Source: a virus. Taken from it: a stretch of 64,000 bases of DNA. Of the stretch, positions 31,547 through 40,375 are shown piece by piece; position 1 is the stretch's first letter; each line of letters begins with the position of its first letter. The notes under the pieces are model-generated. The model had not been told where the DNA came from. It searched no databases and was given only the letters and a program-made list of their open reading frames with translations. The DNA is taken from positions 62,001 through 126,000 of IMG/VR virus record IMGVR_UViG_3300037116_000299. The stretch is one strand, 5' to 3'. The translations under genes and the position numbers were made by a program.

Positions 31547-32050
31547 TTACCCTCCGACACGGTGTTGCACGATGATCTCGTTGTTGCCGAATGCTGTATG
31601 CCAGCCGCGTTTATCGCCAGAACAACAGGGTAAACAGAACGTCCGTTCGCCATCTTCGTTCGGCTCAGCCTCCACCAGAGAGGGATACTTGCGCCGAACG
31701 GCTGCGAGCTTTTCCTCATCCGTCATAGACGGACTTCCGATCGGGATGAACTGACCGAACAAAGTTGCCATCGTCCAGTGCATGTTGTCCTGAAACCCGA
31801 AACCGAAGCTGTAACTACTCTTCCGCCTACGAATCTCGAAGTGCCCATTGTGGGCCAGATTGGCCACACCCTCTGGGTCTGCACCGGTACCAGGCTTGTA
31901 AGCGCGGTACATGGACCCGGCGACGAACGTCGGATCCATCTTGCGAACAAACTGGGAGAAGGACGAGCTGTAACTATCGCCTAGAGACTGCACCGCCATT
32001 GCCCCACTTGGCTTGAAGTAAGCCCGTACTTCTCCCGATTTGCGTCGCAC
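31547..32050 (-). CDS. hypothetical protein
   Basis: 167 residues; FCLPCCSGDKRGWH is a Cys motif near the C-terminus, and GSMYRAYKPGTGADP resembles beta-rich structural proteins. Not recognised. Confidence 0.72.
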   Translation of the reverse strand: MRRKSGEVRAYFKPSGAMAVQSLGDSYSSSFSQFVRKMDPTFVAGSMYRAYKPGTGADPEGVANLAHNGHFEIRRRKSSYSFGFGFQDNMHWTMATLFGQFIPIGSPSMTDEEKLAAVRRKYPSLVEAEPNEDGERTFCLPCCSGDKRGWHTAFGNNEIIVQHRVGG

Positions 32051-32052
32051 GT

Positions 32053-32991
32053 TTAGACCTTTCCTGAAGCGAGCTTCTTCTGCCTACCAGCAGACAAACC
32101 CTTCTTGCCGGCCAGCTTGAGTGCTTCCATTGCTGCGTCGAACTGCGCCTTGACGTCACCGGAGATCCTGACTTCGTCCTTCTCGAACGTCTTCAGCATT
32201 TCCATGGCAGCTTCGCTGTCGCCGAACTGTACCTGCTCCGCCACACGGCGGTTCAGAGCCGAGAAGCCAGCCGAGCGCTCCACATATTCCTTGACCACCT
32301 TGATGACCGCGTCCGACAGGCCAGGAAGGCCGTCGTAGAGGAACTTGTCGATCTTGGTGTCCAGGCTGCGACCTTCGTCTCCGATGTCGTCCAGCTTGCT
32401 CAGCAGGGCAAGCTTCTGCTTCTCGCGGAGTTTGACGTTCTCGCGGAACGTCGCCAGGGTCATCGTCTGATCCAGGTCGTCCATGTCCAGCGGGCCGGTC
32501 AGGCCTTCGGACTCCTCGAAGAGTTCCTTGCCGCGCTTGAGCAGCTTGGAACGCTTCTCGATCATCAGAGCCACTTCCGGGCTGATGATGCGAACCGCCT
32601 CATTCAGACCAGGCAACTGGTTGATGATGTCGGACGCACGCAGGGCAGCGATCGCCTCCAGCTCCGTGGTCGGCCGGCCGCCCACGAACTTGCGGTAGTT
32701 CTGATAGCTCGGGGTCCCGTACGCGCCTTGGGGCTCGAACAGATCCTCTGGTGTGGAGCACCACGAATCCTTGAGCGGCTTGATGTGCTTGTCGGAGATG
32801 AAATGCCTGTCCTTGGCCTTGTTCACGATCTGCCTGGCGGTCGCGAGGAGAATGAAACGCGCGACACGGATGCGGTCGTTGAAGGTCTTGACGAACGTGG
32901 CCTTCTTGTCCTCGCTCCAGGTCGACAGCTGGTCATTGCTCAGCTGCGCGGTGAGCGCGGTTATATCGTTGGCTTGAGTATCCTGTGACAT
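32053..32991 (-). CDS. hypothetical helical protein
   Basis: 312 residues from MSQDTQANDITALTAQ (AAGGAATAC). Almost entirely helical with coiled-coil-like stretches (KRSKLLKRGKELFEES). Ends in a Lys-rich tail. May be an assembly or nucleoid protein; unassigned. Confidence 0.75.
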   Translation of the reverse strand: MSQDTQANDITALTAQLSNDQLSTWSEDKKATFVKTFNDRIRVARFILLATARQIVNKAKDRHFISDKHIKPLKDSWCSTPEDLFEPQGAYGTPSYQNYRKFVGGRPTTELEAIAALRASDIINQLPGLNEAVRIISPEVALMIEKRSKLLKRGKELFEESEGLTGPLDMDDLDQTMTLATFRENVKLREKQKLALLSKLDDIGDEGRSLDTKIDKFLYDGLPGLSDAVIKVVKEYVERSAGFSALNRRVAEQVQFGDSEAAMEMLKTFEKDEVRISGDVKAQFDAAMEALKLAGKKGLSAGRQKKLASGKV

Positions 32992-33004
32992 GTATTCCTT
33001 TCGG

Positions 33005-34213
33005 TTATGCTGCGATGAGGTGAGTGGGCTTGTCCTCGCCCTGGCCATCGATGTAGAAGACGTCCCGGCCGTGAGGCCGAACGATCTTCCAGAGAGCCTC
33101 ATGGGCCTCCCAGATCCGGTTGTCCATCATCATCATGGCGATCGGGCCCAGGACCATGTCCCGTTCGATCACCAGGCGATAGAACTCCCGGTCATCCTTG
33201 ACCTCGGCGCGCAATGGTGTAATCCAGGCCAGAACATCCAGCGCCTTACAGATCTGGAAGTGAAAAGCCTGATAGAGTCTCCTCTGCCATTCCTCGATCC
33301 AGGTCTTGAAGTGAGGCGGCAACTGCGACTGCAGGTGCGTCGGCCTCAACCATGGCTTGAGCGGATCGCCCATCTGTTCCCAGATCATCTGGGGCGTCAC
33401 ATTGGTGACCAGGCGATGCAGCCGGAGATACTCCTCGAGCTTGATCTTCACCTTGAGCGGGGGTTGTCCGCCGCGGCGGACTGAGACCACATAACCCTCA
33501 CGGGTCAGGTCCTTATCCTGCCTGCAGGCCATCAGAGTCTTACCCGAGAAGGCAGGCACTACGCGGCACCATGGTTTCCCCTTGGCGCCTGCGTTCAGCT
33601 CCTTCCAGAGGCCTTCCAGTTGCCAGTGGCGCAACTCGTCACCGGTGTCGTTCATGACGGTCGTCAAAAGCACCAGGGCCTCGTAGTCGTAAGGAATCAC
33701 GATGCGGAGATGCTTGGCGACGATCTCAACGATCAAGGTCAATCCCTTGGGGATGCACTCGACCATGCCATACTTGACGAACTTCTGGAACTTGGCAGTC
33801 GCCCAGATCGCGCCGTCCGAGGTGAACGACCCGCGGGTGGCCACACCCCAGTGCTCCTTGTAGTTCCAGACGATGCCCATCTGGCCATCGATTTTGTCGG
33901 TGAACTCCAGCTCGTTGCCGTAGGCCCGGGCAATGCCCAGGACGAACTCCTCTGAGAATTCCAATAGTCCTTGGCCAACGATGTCGACCGTCTGGCCCAG
34001 GTTGAAGAACTTCGGTTGCGGACGCGCGATGACCTCATCGGTATCATCGATGATCAGACCGCGGCAGAAGCAGATCTCCGTGCTCCAACGCTCATCGATC
34101 GTAGCCTTATGGGTATAGTTGAAGATCCGTAACGGCAGAGTCGGGTGGTGTTGAATACCGATGTAACCATTGGCGATCTCCTGCTTGAGTGCGTCCGTCC
34201 AAATCATCTTCAT
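33005..34213 (-). CDS. T4 Rnl1-type RNA ligase
   Basis: 402 residues. Ligase motif I KIDGQMG with the nucleotidyl Lys at 107, RG upstream (51-52), motif III-like TRGSF (126-130), motif IIIa/IV EIV (163-165) and EGYVVSV (239-245), motif V KVKIK (254-258), then a 140-residue helical C-terminus as in Rnl1. Rnl1 seals RNA 3'-OH and 5'-phosphate ends, classically tRNA anticodon breaks in phage T4. It acts with Pnkp at 36562. Start 34213 is chosen (GGGGCAG upstream). Confidence 0.9.
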   Translation of the reverse strand: MKMIWTDALKQEIANGYIGIQHHPTLPLRIFNYTHKATIDERWSTEICFCRGLIIDDTDEVIARPQPKFFNLGQTVDIVGQGLLEFSEEFVLGIARAYGNELEFTDKIDGQMGIVWNYKEHWGVATRGSFTSDGAIWATAKFQKFVKYGMVECIPKGLTLIVEIVAKHLRIVIPYDYEALVLLTTVMNDTGDELRHWQLEGLWKELNAGAKGKPWCRVVPAFSGKTLMACRQDKDLTREGYVVSVRRGGQPPLKVKIKLEEYLRLHRLVTNVTPQMIWEQMGDPLKPWLRPTHLQSQLPPHFKTWIEEWQRRLYQAFHFQICKALDVLAWITPLRAEVKDDREFYRLVIERDMVLGPIAMMMMDNRIWEAHEALWKIVRPHGRDVFYIDGQGEDKPTHLIAA

Positions 34214-34542
34214 ATTCGTGTCTGCCCCTTTGCGTGGCGAATGACCTTGTTCCCGTACGGGCTCATCTTCTGTTCCTGAGCTGTCAGGTCGTACTTGTGA
34301 TCCTTCCAGGCCTCGCATGCATGAACAGTTTCAGCATGAACATGGCCATCCGGGATGTCGCCAAACCAACGCCTCACGTGGCACCCACAGGCCAGTCGGG
34401 CCTCAATGCACATCGTCACGACTCGGCGAGTGGCCTTGATCTTGAGCTTGGGACGACGCGGACACTTGTTCAAATGCTTGAACAGAGGTGTCCTGTCTAA
34501 GACCGCACCGCAGTGCGGGCAGTGCTCTCGGCAGCCCTTCAT
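34210..34542 (-). CDS. zinc-finger protein
   Basis: 110 residues. CPHCGAVLDRTPLFKHLNKC is a C2HC finger at the N-terminus, followed by basic and Cys/His-rich stretches (CGCHVRRW). Overlaps the ligase start by four bases, so it may be a partner in RNA binding. Confidence 0.75.
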   Translation of the reverse strand: MKGCREHCPHCGAVLDRTPLFKHLNKCPRRPKLKIKATRRVVTMCIEARLACGCHVRRWFGDIPDGHVHAETVHACEAWKDHKYDLTAQEQKMSPYGNKVIRHAKGQTRI

Positions 34543-34772
34543 CAGGCGGCCGCGGGTGTGGTGTTGATGGTGTCCAGCATGCCGCCGAACCGCTCCATCA
34601 GCGTCTGGGGACGCGTGCCGCGGGATGCAGCTGCTACCAGTCGGAGTTCGATTGCACCCTGGTCAAAGGTCACGATCTCGTCAGCAGACGAGGGTTGGGG
34701 TGCCATGTTGTGTTCGAGATACTCTTCACGAGCCTCCGCAGAGGCGAATCCAGCGAAACTACGGTTGTCCAT
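34542..34772 (-). CDS. hypothetical protein
   Basis: 76 residues, N-terminal acidic helix (SAEAREEYLEHNM). One-base contact with the zinc-finger gene. Not recognised. Confidence 0.7.
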   Translation of the reverse strand: MDNRSFAGFASAEAREEYLEHNMAPQPSSADEIVTFDQGAIELRLVAAASRGTRPQTLMERFGGMLDTINTTPAAA

Positions 34773-34977
34773 GTTGCTCCTTCGGTCGTCGGTGCCAGAG
34801 CCTCAATATCCATGCAGGAATGAAGGCTCCTTTCTTGTGTGCAGATACGCGAAGCGGTATGTGCAGGTCATCGGCGATCGCTCGGATCGCCGCGTAAGCG
34901 GGATGCTCCCGGAATTCCTTGATCGCCGATTCTTCGCTATCGGCGATGCCCTCGATGAGGATCATGCGGATCTCCAT
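34759..34977 (-). CDS. hypothetical protein
   Basis: 72 residues. MEIRMILIEGIADSEESAI; small alpha/beta piece with a basic end (RLWHRRPKEQ). Starts at the CCA-enzyme stop (TAATGG-type overlap). Confidence 0.7.
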   Translation of the reverse strand: MEIRMILIEGIADSEESAIKEFREHPAYAAIRAIADDLHIPLRVSAHKKGAFIPAWILRLWHRRPKEQHGQP

Positions 34978-36266
34978 TAGGAGACCGCCATTGGCGAGTT
35001 CCGAAGCTGTGTCGTTACAAACGCCACGGCTTCCTCACGCGTTTTGATCTTCTCTTCGAGCTGTTCGTCCTCGAGATTGTGCAGAACGAAGCCGAACGCA
35101 GGACTGGGCTTATAACCCAGGGCAATCAAGTCATCGCCGTTGAGCAGTACCTTGGGATAAGTCCCAGGCAAACCCGCCGCGCTCATGAACTGATCCACAC
35201 GATGAAATGCCCGTTGGCCCCCGGTGTAAGCCGGCCGCGCGAAGTAATCGTGCAGCGCCACCTGACGAATCAGGTCATAGTCCGCATCGCGGCGATAGCG
35301 CCGCTGTGCTGCCAGGTTCCAGTCCGGGATGCAGCTCCAAACCTGTGCCTTGGTGATGATGTTAGTGATCTGGGCAGCATCCGCCGTCGAGAACTTCAGA
35401 CCCAGCAGCGCGTTCTTCCGTGCCGTGGTGCCGAGATCCAGGAACAGCAGAGACAATGCGATCAGGACGTGATCCTTGACGGCCTGACCGTAGGCGCTGG
35501 ACCAGGAGATTGCAGGCATCTGGTTGAGGCGACGCAGAACCCTTCCGAAGTCGGTATCTAGCTCCGGCAGCAGGTAGTCCAGCAGGTTCGAGAGCAGAAG
35601 CAGTTCCAGGGCGCGTACGGCCCGGGGCTGGCTCAGCATCGCGATCAGCTCCTCGCGCTTCCGTTCTCCGCTGATCTCAGCGAGTAAGGGAGCATTGACG
35701 CGCATCGCGCCCCAGGTGGGCTCGTCAATCTGGAAGTCCAGCCGGGCGGCAAATCGGATTGCCCGGAGTAAACGCAGGGCGTCTTCTTCAAAGCGCCGGT
35801 TGGGATCCCCGATGCAGCGGATCTTCTTGTGCGCGATGTCCATGACTCCGCCGGTGAGATCCACCAGCTCACCGGTCTCGATGTCCAGGGCCAGGGCATT
35901 GATGGTGAAGTCCCGCCGCTGAACGTCCTCGGCCAGGGTCTTGCTGTAGACCACAGCGTCAGGGTGACGGTGGTCAGAATAGGCGTCCTCGGCGCGGAAG
36001 GTGGCGACCTCGAAACTCTCCTCATTGATCGTGACGAGAACGACGCCAAACTTAGCGCCTACGGGCTTGGAGCAATCTGGGAAGATTGCCATGACCTCGT
36101 CAGGCACTGCGTTGGTGACGATGTCATAGTCTTTGGGGAGATTGGCCAGGATACGATCTCGAACGCAACCGCCGATCAGGTAGGCTTCTTTGCCGGCCTT
36201 GCGTAGGTGGTAGATCAGCTTCTCGACCGCGACCATACGGACGGTCGGTTGCATTCTGAGGATCAT
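34977..36266 (-). CDS. cca: CCA-adding tRNA nucleotidyltransferase
   Basis: 429 residues, class II. YLIGGCVRDRILANLPKDYDI (motif A with D-Y-D), RRDFTINALALD (motif B), and RFEEDALRLLRAIRFAARL (motif C/D) are complete. It adds or repairs the 3' CCA end. Relevant here: the tmRNA acceptor encodes only CC and the interrupted tRNA encodes none. Sits between the RNA ligase and Pnkp genes. Confidence 0.94.
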   Translation of the reverse strand: MILRMQPTVRMVAVEKLIYHLRKAGKEAYLIGGCVRDRILANLPKDYDIVTNAVPDEVMAIFPDCSKPVGAKFGVVLVTINEESFEVATFRAEDAYSDHRHPDAVVYSKTLAEDVQRRDFTINALALDIETGELVDLTGGVMDIAHKKIRCIGDPNRRFEEDALRLLRAIRFAARLDFQIDEPTWGAMRVNAPLLAEISGERKREELIAMLSQPRAVRALELLLLSNLLDYLLPELDTDFGRVLRRLNQMPAISWSSAYGQAVKDHVLIALSLLFLDLGTTARKNALLGLKFSTADAAQITNIITKAQVWSCIPDWNLAAQRRYRRDADYDLIRQVALHDYFARPAYTGGQRAFHRVDQFMSAAGLPGTYPKVLLNGDDLIALGYKPSPAFGFVLHNLEDEQLEEKIKTREEAVAFVTTQLRNSPMAVS

Positions 36267-36511
36267 GATTGTTTCACTTTCGGACGAGACATCATCGTTC
36301 GCCGGCAGGGACCGATGAACCAGGACCGGTCGAGTTTGTAGATCAACATGCCGTTTTCACGACAGCATAACTTACGCTCCACAATGGCTCCGTACCCGAG
36401 GCTTCGCGCGAGCCGCTTGGCTCGCTGAATCGTTCGGACTGTACGGAGAGGCGCGTTAGCGCCAGGTGAGAAGACGTCATAACGAAGGGAGCGTTTTGAT
36501 TCTCTGGACAA
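36263..36511 (-). CDS. small basic protein
   Basis: 82 residues rich in R and K with a CCR pair (KLCCRENGMLIYKL). Stop overlaps the cca start. Not recognised. Confidence 0.68.
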   Translation of the reverse strand: MSRESKRSLRYDVFSPGANAPLRTVRTIQRAKRLARSLGYGAIVERKLCCRENGMLIYKLDRSWFIGPCRRTMMSRPKVKQS

Positions 36512-36527
36512 TTCAACTTCCCTAACT

Positions 36528-36550
36528 GGCGCCGGGGATTAGCCGACGCC
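36528..36550 (-). terminator. hairpin after pnkp
   Basis: GGCGCCGG and CCGACGCC arms (one mismatch) with loop CTAATCC (minus strand). Loop and closing pairs match the hairpins at 24779 and 54683. Confidence 0.5.
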
Positions 36551-36561
36551 TTGGATTTGAC

Positions 36562-37776
36562 CTACTCGAGGTCGGTATCGGAGCAGCGGACGGGAATGAC
36601 CCGTACGCCATGTTCACGCCACATCTGAACCACACAGAGCCTGTCGTCAATCGCAAATGCGATCTCCGCTTTGCAGGCCAGCATCTGTTCGAGGATCGTG
36701 GCTTTCACATCGACATCGGTGATGTGGGCCGGTTCTTTGCGCATGAACAAGTGGTCGAACGGCACCATGTGTTTGTCCAGCGACTCCAGGGTCTCGCGAC
36801 CACAGCAGTTCATGTCGCGGCCGCTGACCAGGATGATCATGAAGCCCAGGGCACTGAGAGAGTGCAGCCAGTTCAGGATGATCTCGACCGGTTCGTCGTT
36901 GATGCACTCCTGCAGGAACTTGTAGTGATCCTTCTTGGCTTTGCCTGTGCCCTGGCAGATCCCGCATGGCATAGCGCCCGGGTCGTCCAATGCCTTCCCG
37001 GTGCCATAACATGGAGTGCAGATCCCGCTCACCAGGTGCTTCCGGTGATCCAGGTTGAACAGCGTGCCGTCGAGGTCACAGACCACAGCCGGATGGCCGC
37101 TCAGATCCAGGCGCCCGCTCAGAAGGTACTGCCGCTCGATCACCGGGCGGCCGACCTGTCTGCCTTCGAAGCGCATGGCGTCGCGGGCAATGCAATCCGC
37201 GATCGGGGTGTCGATGAACTTCACCTCGGCCTTGCGGAAGCACAGCTCTTCGGCGTAATCGAGCCACATCTGCCGGTGACCCGGGGTCAGGTTGGTGTCG
37301 TCGATGATGACATCCCTACCCTGTTCCCGCGCCGCACGGACAATGGCCTTCTCAGCCTCGATGATGAACTTCTCCTTCGAGGCAGCCCAACGAGGGATGG
37401 TCATCCGACGGATGTCGTCCCGGTTGATCCGGACCGCATGCCCGTTGTCCTGGATGTGCTTGAACGCAACCGTGGACTTGCCGCTCCCGGAAGGGCCGGA
37501 CAGGATGGTCATTCGGCCAATTGGAGTCGTGCCGACCTTCAGGAAGATCGCCTTCTCTGCCTCATGTGTCAGCTCACCGCCAACCAGTCTAAGACCAGTC
37601 GCACCATCGGGTAACACGTGACGGATGCCTTCCGGCGTCATCACGTATTCGTACGCCCCGTAGGGCTCGCCGATGGCTTTTACGTCGAGGAACGTGCCGC
37701 CAAAGTAGTCCGGGATCTCGATCCGGCCGGTCTTGAATGTTGCTGGTCTCATTACTCGTACCTCGTTGCTGTTCAT
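36562..37776 (-). CDS. pnkp: polynucleotide kinase-phosphatase with zinc insert
   Basis: 404 residues in T4 Pnkp order: kinase then phosphatase. Walker A GPSGSGKST (94-102), DDTNLTPGHR (159-168), R-rich lid (RFEGRQVGR); phosphatase DLDGTLF (234-240), SGRDM, and DDR near the end. The enzyme heals RNA ends before ligation. Unusual: directly after DLDGT a pair of CxxCxGxG repeats, CTPCYGTG (253-260) and CGICQGTG (271-278), forms a DnaJ-like zinc knuckle not seen in T4. About 88 residues precede the P-loop with no known match. Confidence 0.9.
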   Translation of the reverse strand: MNSNEVRVMRPATFKTGRIEIPDYFGGTFLDVKAIGEPYGAYEYVMTPEGIRHVLPDGATGLRLVGGELTHEAEKAIFLKVGTTPIGRMTILSGPSGSGKSTVAFKHIQDNGHAVRINRDDIRRMTIPRWAASKEKFIIEAEKAIVRAAREQGRDVIIDDTNLTPGHRQMWLDYAEELCFRKAEVKFIDTPIADCIARDAMRFEGRQVGRPVIERQYLLSGRLDLSGHPAVVCDLDGTLFNLDHRKHLVSGICTPCYGTGKALDDPGAMPCGICQGTGKAKKDHYKFLQECINDEPVEIILNWLHSLSALGFMIILVSGRDMNCCGRETLESLDKHMVPFDHLFMRKEPAHITDVDVKATILEQMLACKAEIAFAIDDRLCVVQMWREHGVRVIPVRCSDTDLE

Positions 37777-38501
37777 CGGGCCATCTGCATGTTCTTGGCG
37801 AAGTCGCCGCTGTGCGGGATGTCGTCAAAGATGATGGGAAACGTCGCCTTGAACTGATCCAGCAGACTGTTGCGCAGGATCTCGCCGCTCTCTGAGATCG
37901 CGTCGTTGTTGGTGACATCCAGCATCTTCGGATGGCACTGAGTCGTTGTCCTGGTCAGCAGGAAGTGACGCCAGGCCTGGAAGTTGCCGATGCAGGTGAG
38001 CAGACTGGCCGTCGCCCGCGGCAGAAGATCTGCCGCGATCTGAGGCTTGGCATCGGCCTTCAGCATGTCGAAGTAATAGGTCTCGGCATACGTCATGCCC
38101 ATCGTCCAGATCTGATCCTGCAGCGTGGTCAGGTTGCGCGGCTTGATGAAGCCGACGCTGCTGCCGAACTTGTCCTTGACGTAATTGCAATAACGCTGCG
38201 ACTCGTGCTGGAAGTCCAGCGTCTTGCCATGACGGGTGATCTCCTGGGCGACGCCGCGGTCGACCATAAAGTCGACCACCACTGCCGAGAAGCGCAGCAT
38301 GGACGTGTGCCGGCTGGCCAGCGCGTGCTGACCAACGAACTGCTTGTAGGAGTCCAGCGTGCTCGCGCCTTCGGAGCGATAGCACTTGCGGCCCGTCTCT
38401 TCGATGAAACGAACAGCTTGAACGCCTGCGTCTGCTTCGGCGGGGAACGATTCTTCGCCCATGAAGCGAATGATCTTCGCGTAGGGAGTGACAATATGCA
38501 T
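37773..38501 (-). CDS. thyX: flavin-dependent thymidylate synthase
   Basis: 242 residues. The ThyX motif appears as RHGKTLDFQHESQRY (usual RHR...S.RY, so the third residue is G). LLPRATASLLTCIGNFQAW and HFLLTRT match the C-terminal helices. Makes dTMP from dUMP with FAD and methylene-THF. Overlaps the Pnkp start by four bases. Confidence 0.88.
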   Translation of the reverse strand: MHIVTPYAKIIRFMGEESFPAEADAGVQAVRFIEETGRKCYRSEGASTLDSYKQFVGQHALASRHTSMLRFSAVVVDFMVDRGVAQEITRHGKTLDFQHESQRYCNYVKDKFGSSVGFIKPRNLTTLQDQIWTMGMTYAETYYFDMLKADAKPQIAADLLPRATASLLTCIGNFQAWRHFLLTRTTTQCHPKMLDVTNNDAISESGEILRNSLLDQFKATFPIIFDDIPHSGDFAKNMQMAR

Positions 38502-38535
38502 GTGTTTACCTTAGAAACTTAGGAGGGATTTGGGA

Positions 38536-38553
38536 CTAGGGTGAACTACTTAG
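38536..38553 (-). promoter_or_regulatory. P-box before thyX
   Basis: Minus-strand CTAAGTAGTTCACCCTAG, about 35 bp before the ThyX start and over the SLOG stop codon. Strong match. Confidence 0.7.
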
Positions 38554-39104
38554 GCAGCTGCCAGGATGGCCTTCTGCTTGTCGCTGTAGAAAGCGATCAG
38601 CTTCTGCATGACATCCTGTGCAGACTGGACCGTCAGGGTGCCTTTGCTGTGGACTCCGATTGGAGTGCCGATGCCACGGCAGATCCGAATTCCCTGCCCT
38701 GTTCCGCCGCCGCCGTCGCGGCCGGGCAGAGCCAGGCACGCTGTCGCGCCGTCCACGATCCCATAGTTGCGGGCATGCAAGGCAAAGGGGCCGCGCGACA
38801 AAGCCGCAGGATTGGGATGGTACTTGGTGACCGACTCAGTCCAGAGCGGATGGTGCTTCGGGTCATAGACCGTGCAGGCCGCCAGCGACGGAATCTTGTT
38901 CCGGTTGTAGCTGCCCCAGGGAAGAAATACGTCCAGCAGTCCGGGCTTGGCGCCCATCATGGCCAGGTAATCGATGCCGTCGGCACCGCCGGTACGGATC
39001 CTGACGCCTAACTGCGTGCTCAACGTCCAGGCAACCTCCTGGGCCAGGTCGATCTGAAACAAGTCCGGTTCGCGCGTGCCAATGATTGCCAGGCTCAGGT
39101 CCAT
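38550..39104 (-). CDS. SLOG-family nucleotide-binding protein
   Basis: 184 residues, Rossmann-like SLOG/LOG fold. LAIIGTREPDL, RTGGADGIDYLAMMGA and LPGRDGGGGTGQGIRI give the G-rich nucleotide-binding loops; HPNPAALSRGPFALHARNYG is the phage-typical middle. SLOG proteins bind or cut small nucleotide signals. Next to a macro-like protein at 39983. Confidence 0.8.
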   Translation of the reverse strand: MDLSLAIIGTREPDLFQIDLAQEVAWTLSTQLGVRIRTGGADGIDYLAMMGAKPGLLDVFLPWGSYNRNKIPSLAACTVYDPKHHPLWTESVTKYHPNPAALSRGPFALHARNYGIVDGATACLALPGRDGGGGTGQGIRICRGIGTPIGVHSKGTLTVQSAQDVMQKLIAFYSDKQKAILAAA

Positions 39105-39352
39105 CAGTCTTCGTCCTCGTCTTCTTCGTCCAATGGAGAATCAGGCAGGTCCAGGAAGGTGGTATCCGCCCCGAGAGCCTCACAGATCTTCGTGGCTTCT
39201 GCTGTCGTACAACCATCTTCGAAACGTACGACCTCGTCGTTCTCGCCCATGACTTCGAACTGTTCCACCAGGCATGGGCCGCCGTCGGTTGTCCCGACCG
39301 CGCGTGCCAGGACGTCGCCCCAGGCGAAGTATTTCCCCTTCTCAACTTGCAC
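39104..39352 (-). CDS. acidic small protein
   Basis: 82 residues. MQVEKGKYFAWGDVLARAVG, ends DEEDEDED. Touches the SLOG start. Not recognised. Confidence 0.7.
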   Translation of the reverse strand: MQVEKGKYFAWGDVLARAVGTTDGGPCLVEQFEVMGENDEVVRFEDGCTTAEATKICEALGADTTFLDLPDSPLDEEDEDED

Positions 39353-39354
39353 GG

Positions 39355-39573
39355 TTACTCCTTTGCTATCCCGATCGCCCCAACCTCAGCGATTCCATGG
39401 TGAAACACCAGGCGTGGTTGCTCTTGCACACGTTTACAGCCCCAGCCGTTGTTGCACTTGTGATCGCAGCCGCTGCACTTCCGAAGCCAATACAACAGCC
39501 AGACCATGAACGCCAGGTACAACCCGGCGCCCACAGTCAGCAGAGATTTGGCCAGTAACACGAAGGTGTCCAT
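39355..39573 (-). CDS. small membrane protein with Cys cluster
   Basis: 72 residues, one membrane helix (LTVGAGLYLAFMVWLLYWL) then CSGCDHKCNNGWGC, a cytoplasmic or external metal site. Not recognised. Confidence 0.65.
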   Translation of the reverse strand: MDTFVLLAKSLLTVGAGLYLAFMVWLLYWLRKCSGCDHKCNNGWGCKRVQEQPRLVFHHGIAEVGAIGIAKE

Positions 39574-39575
39574 GG

Positions 39576-39971
39576 CTACAGAACATCGGCGCGTGCCGGA
39601 TTGTCCTCGTCGTCGTCATCGTCATCGTCTTCCGGCTCGGCTGCTTCATCCTCGATGATGGTGAACTCGCGGCAGCCAATCCCGGTGACCTTACGAAAGG
39701 CATCGTCGAGACTGTCCATCGTGGCCTGGGTGTTGCTGTCGTCTGCGATGACGTTGCCGTTCAGCAGCATCTGGCAGTCGTTGAAAGCATGCTCGACCGC
39801 GTCGAGCAGGATGTCCAGTTTCTTCAACCGGGGCACACCAGCCAGCAGCGTCTCGGCATCAAAGCCGACGATCGTTGCACCTTGCGAGTCTTCAACCCAC
39901 TGGATGATCTCCTCAGCCAGCTTGTCCGAGATGGTCCGGGGCTCCGGGGTAGTGATTTCCAACTTCGACAT
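39576..39971 (-). CDS. acidic-tail protein
   Basis: 131 residues with an alpha/beta body and a near-continuous D/E run near the end (EDDDDDDDED). Not recognised; DNA mimicry is possible. Confidence 0.7.
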   Translation of the reverse strand: MSKLEITTPEPRTISDKLAEEIIQWVEDSQGATIVGFDAETLLAGVPRLKKLDILLDAVEHAFNDCQMLLNGNVIADDSNTQATMDSLDDAFRKVTGIGCREFTIIEDEAAEPEDDDDDDDEDNPARADVL

Positions 39972-39982
39972 TCCGTTTCTCC

Positions 39983-40375
39983 TCAGGGCTTTTCAACCCA
40001 GCTCTTCAAACCCCACGGCGCCCACTCTGGGTCGAACTCGCAGTTATTTGGCGCGCCCTCAAACATGGGCGCAATCTGCTCATTCTTATACCCGGCAAGT
40101 CCACAACCAATGCGCGTGATGGCGTAGGTGTCATACGGGCTTTGCCGCGCCTCGTCCAGCATTACCCGAATGGAAGCCGCGATCACCGGCAGTGGCAGGA
40201 TAGGATATTTCTCCCGCAATGCCTCGTTGCGTGCACCCTTGGTGGGAATCGCATACGACTGGCCCTGAAAGCCAGATGGGTTGTGCTGCCGGGCACCATA
40301 GTGCTCCTTGGCGTAAAGCGCTGCGCCCTTACCATGGTGGCCACTCAGGTTCGAGCCGAAGACAATGATCTTCAT
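39983..40375 (-). CDS. macro-like phage protein (A1S_2505 type)
   Basis: 130 residues. MKIIVFGSNLSGHHGKGAAL, GQSYAIPTKGA and TRIGCGLAGYKNEQIAPMF match the A1S_2505-type phage family, related to macro domains, which bind ADP-ribose-like ligands. The exact ligand is unknown. With SLOG nearby it may handle NAD-derived signals. Confidence 0.83.
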   Translation of the reverse strand: MKIIVFGSNLSGHHGKGAALYAKEHYGARQHNPSGFQGQSYAIPTKGARNEALREKYPILPLPVIAASIRVMLDEARQSPYDTYAITRIGCGLAGYKNEQIAPMFEGAPNNCEFDPEWAPWGLKSWVEKP

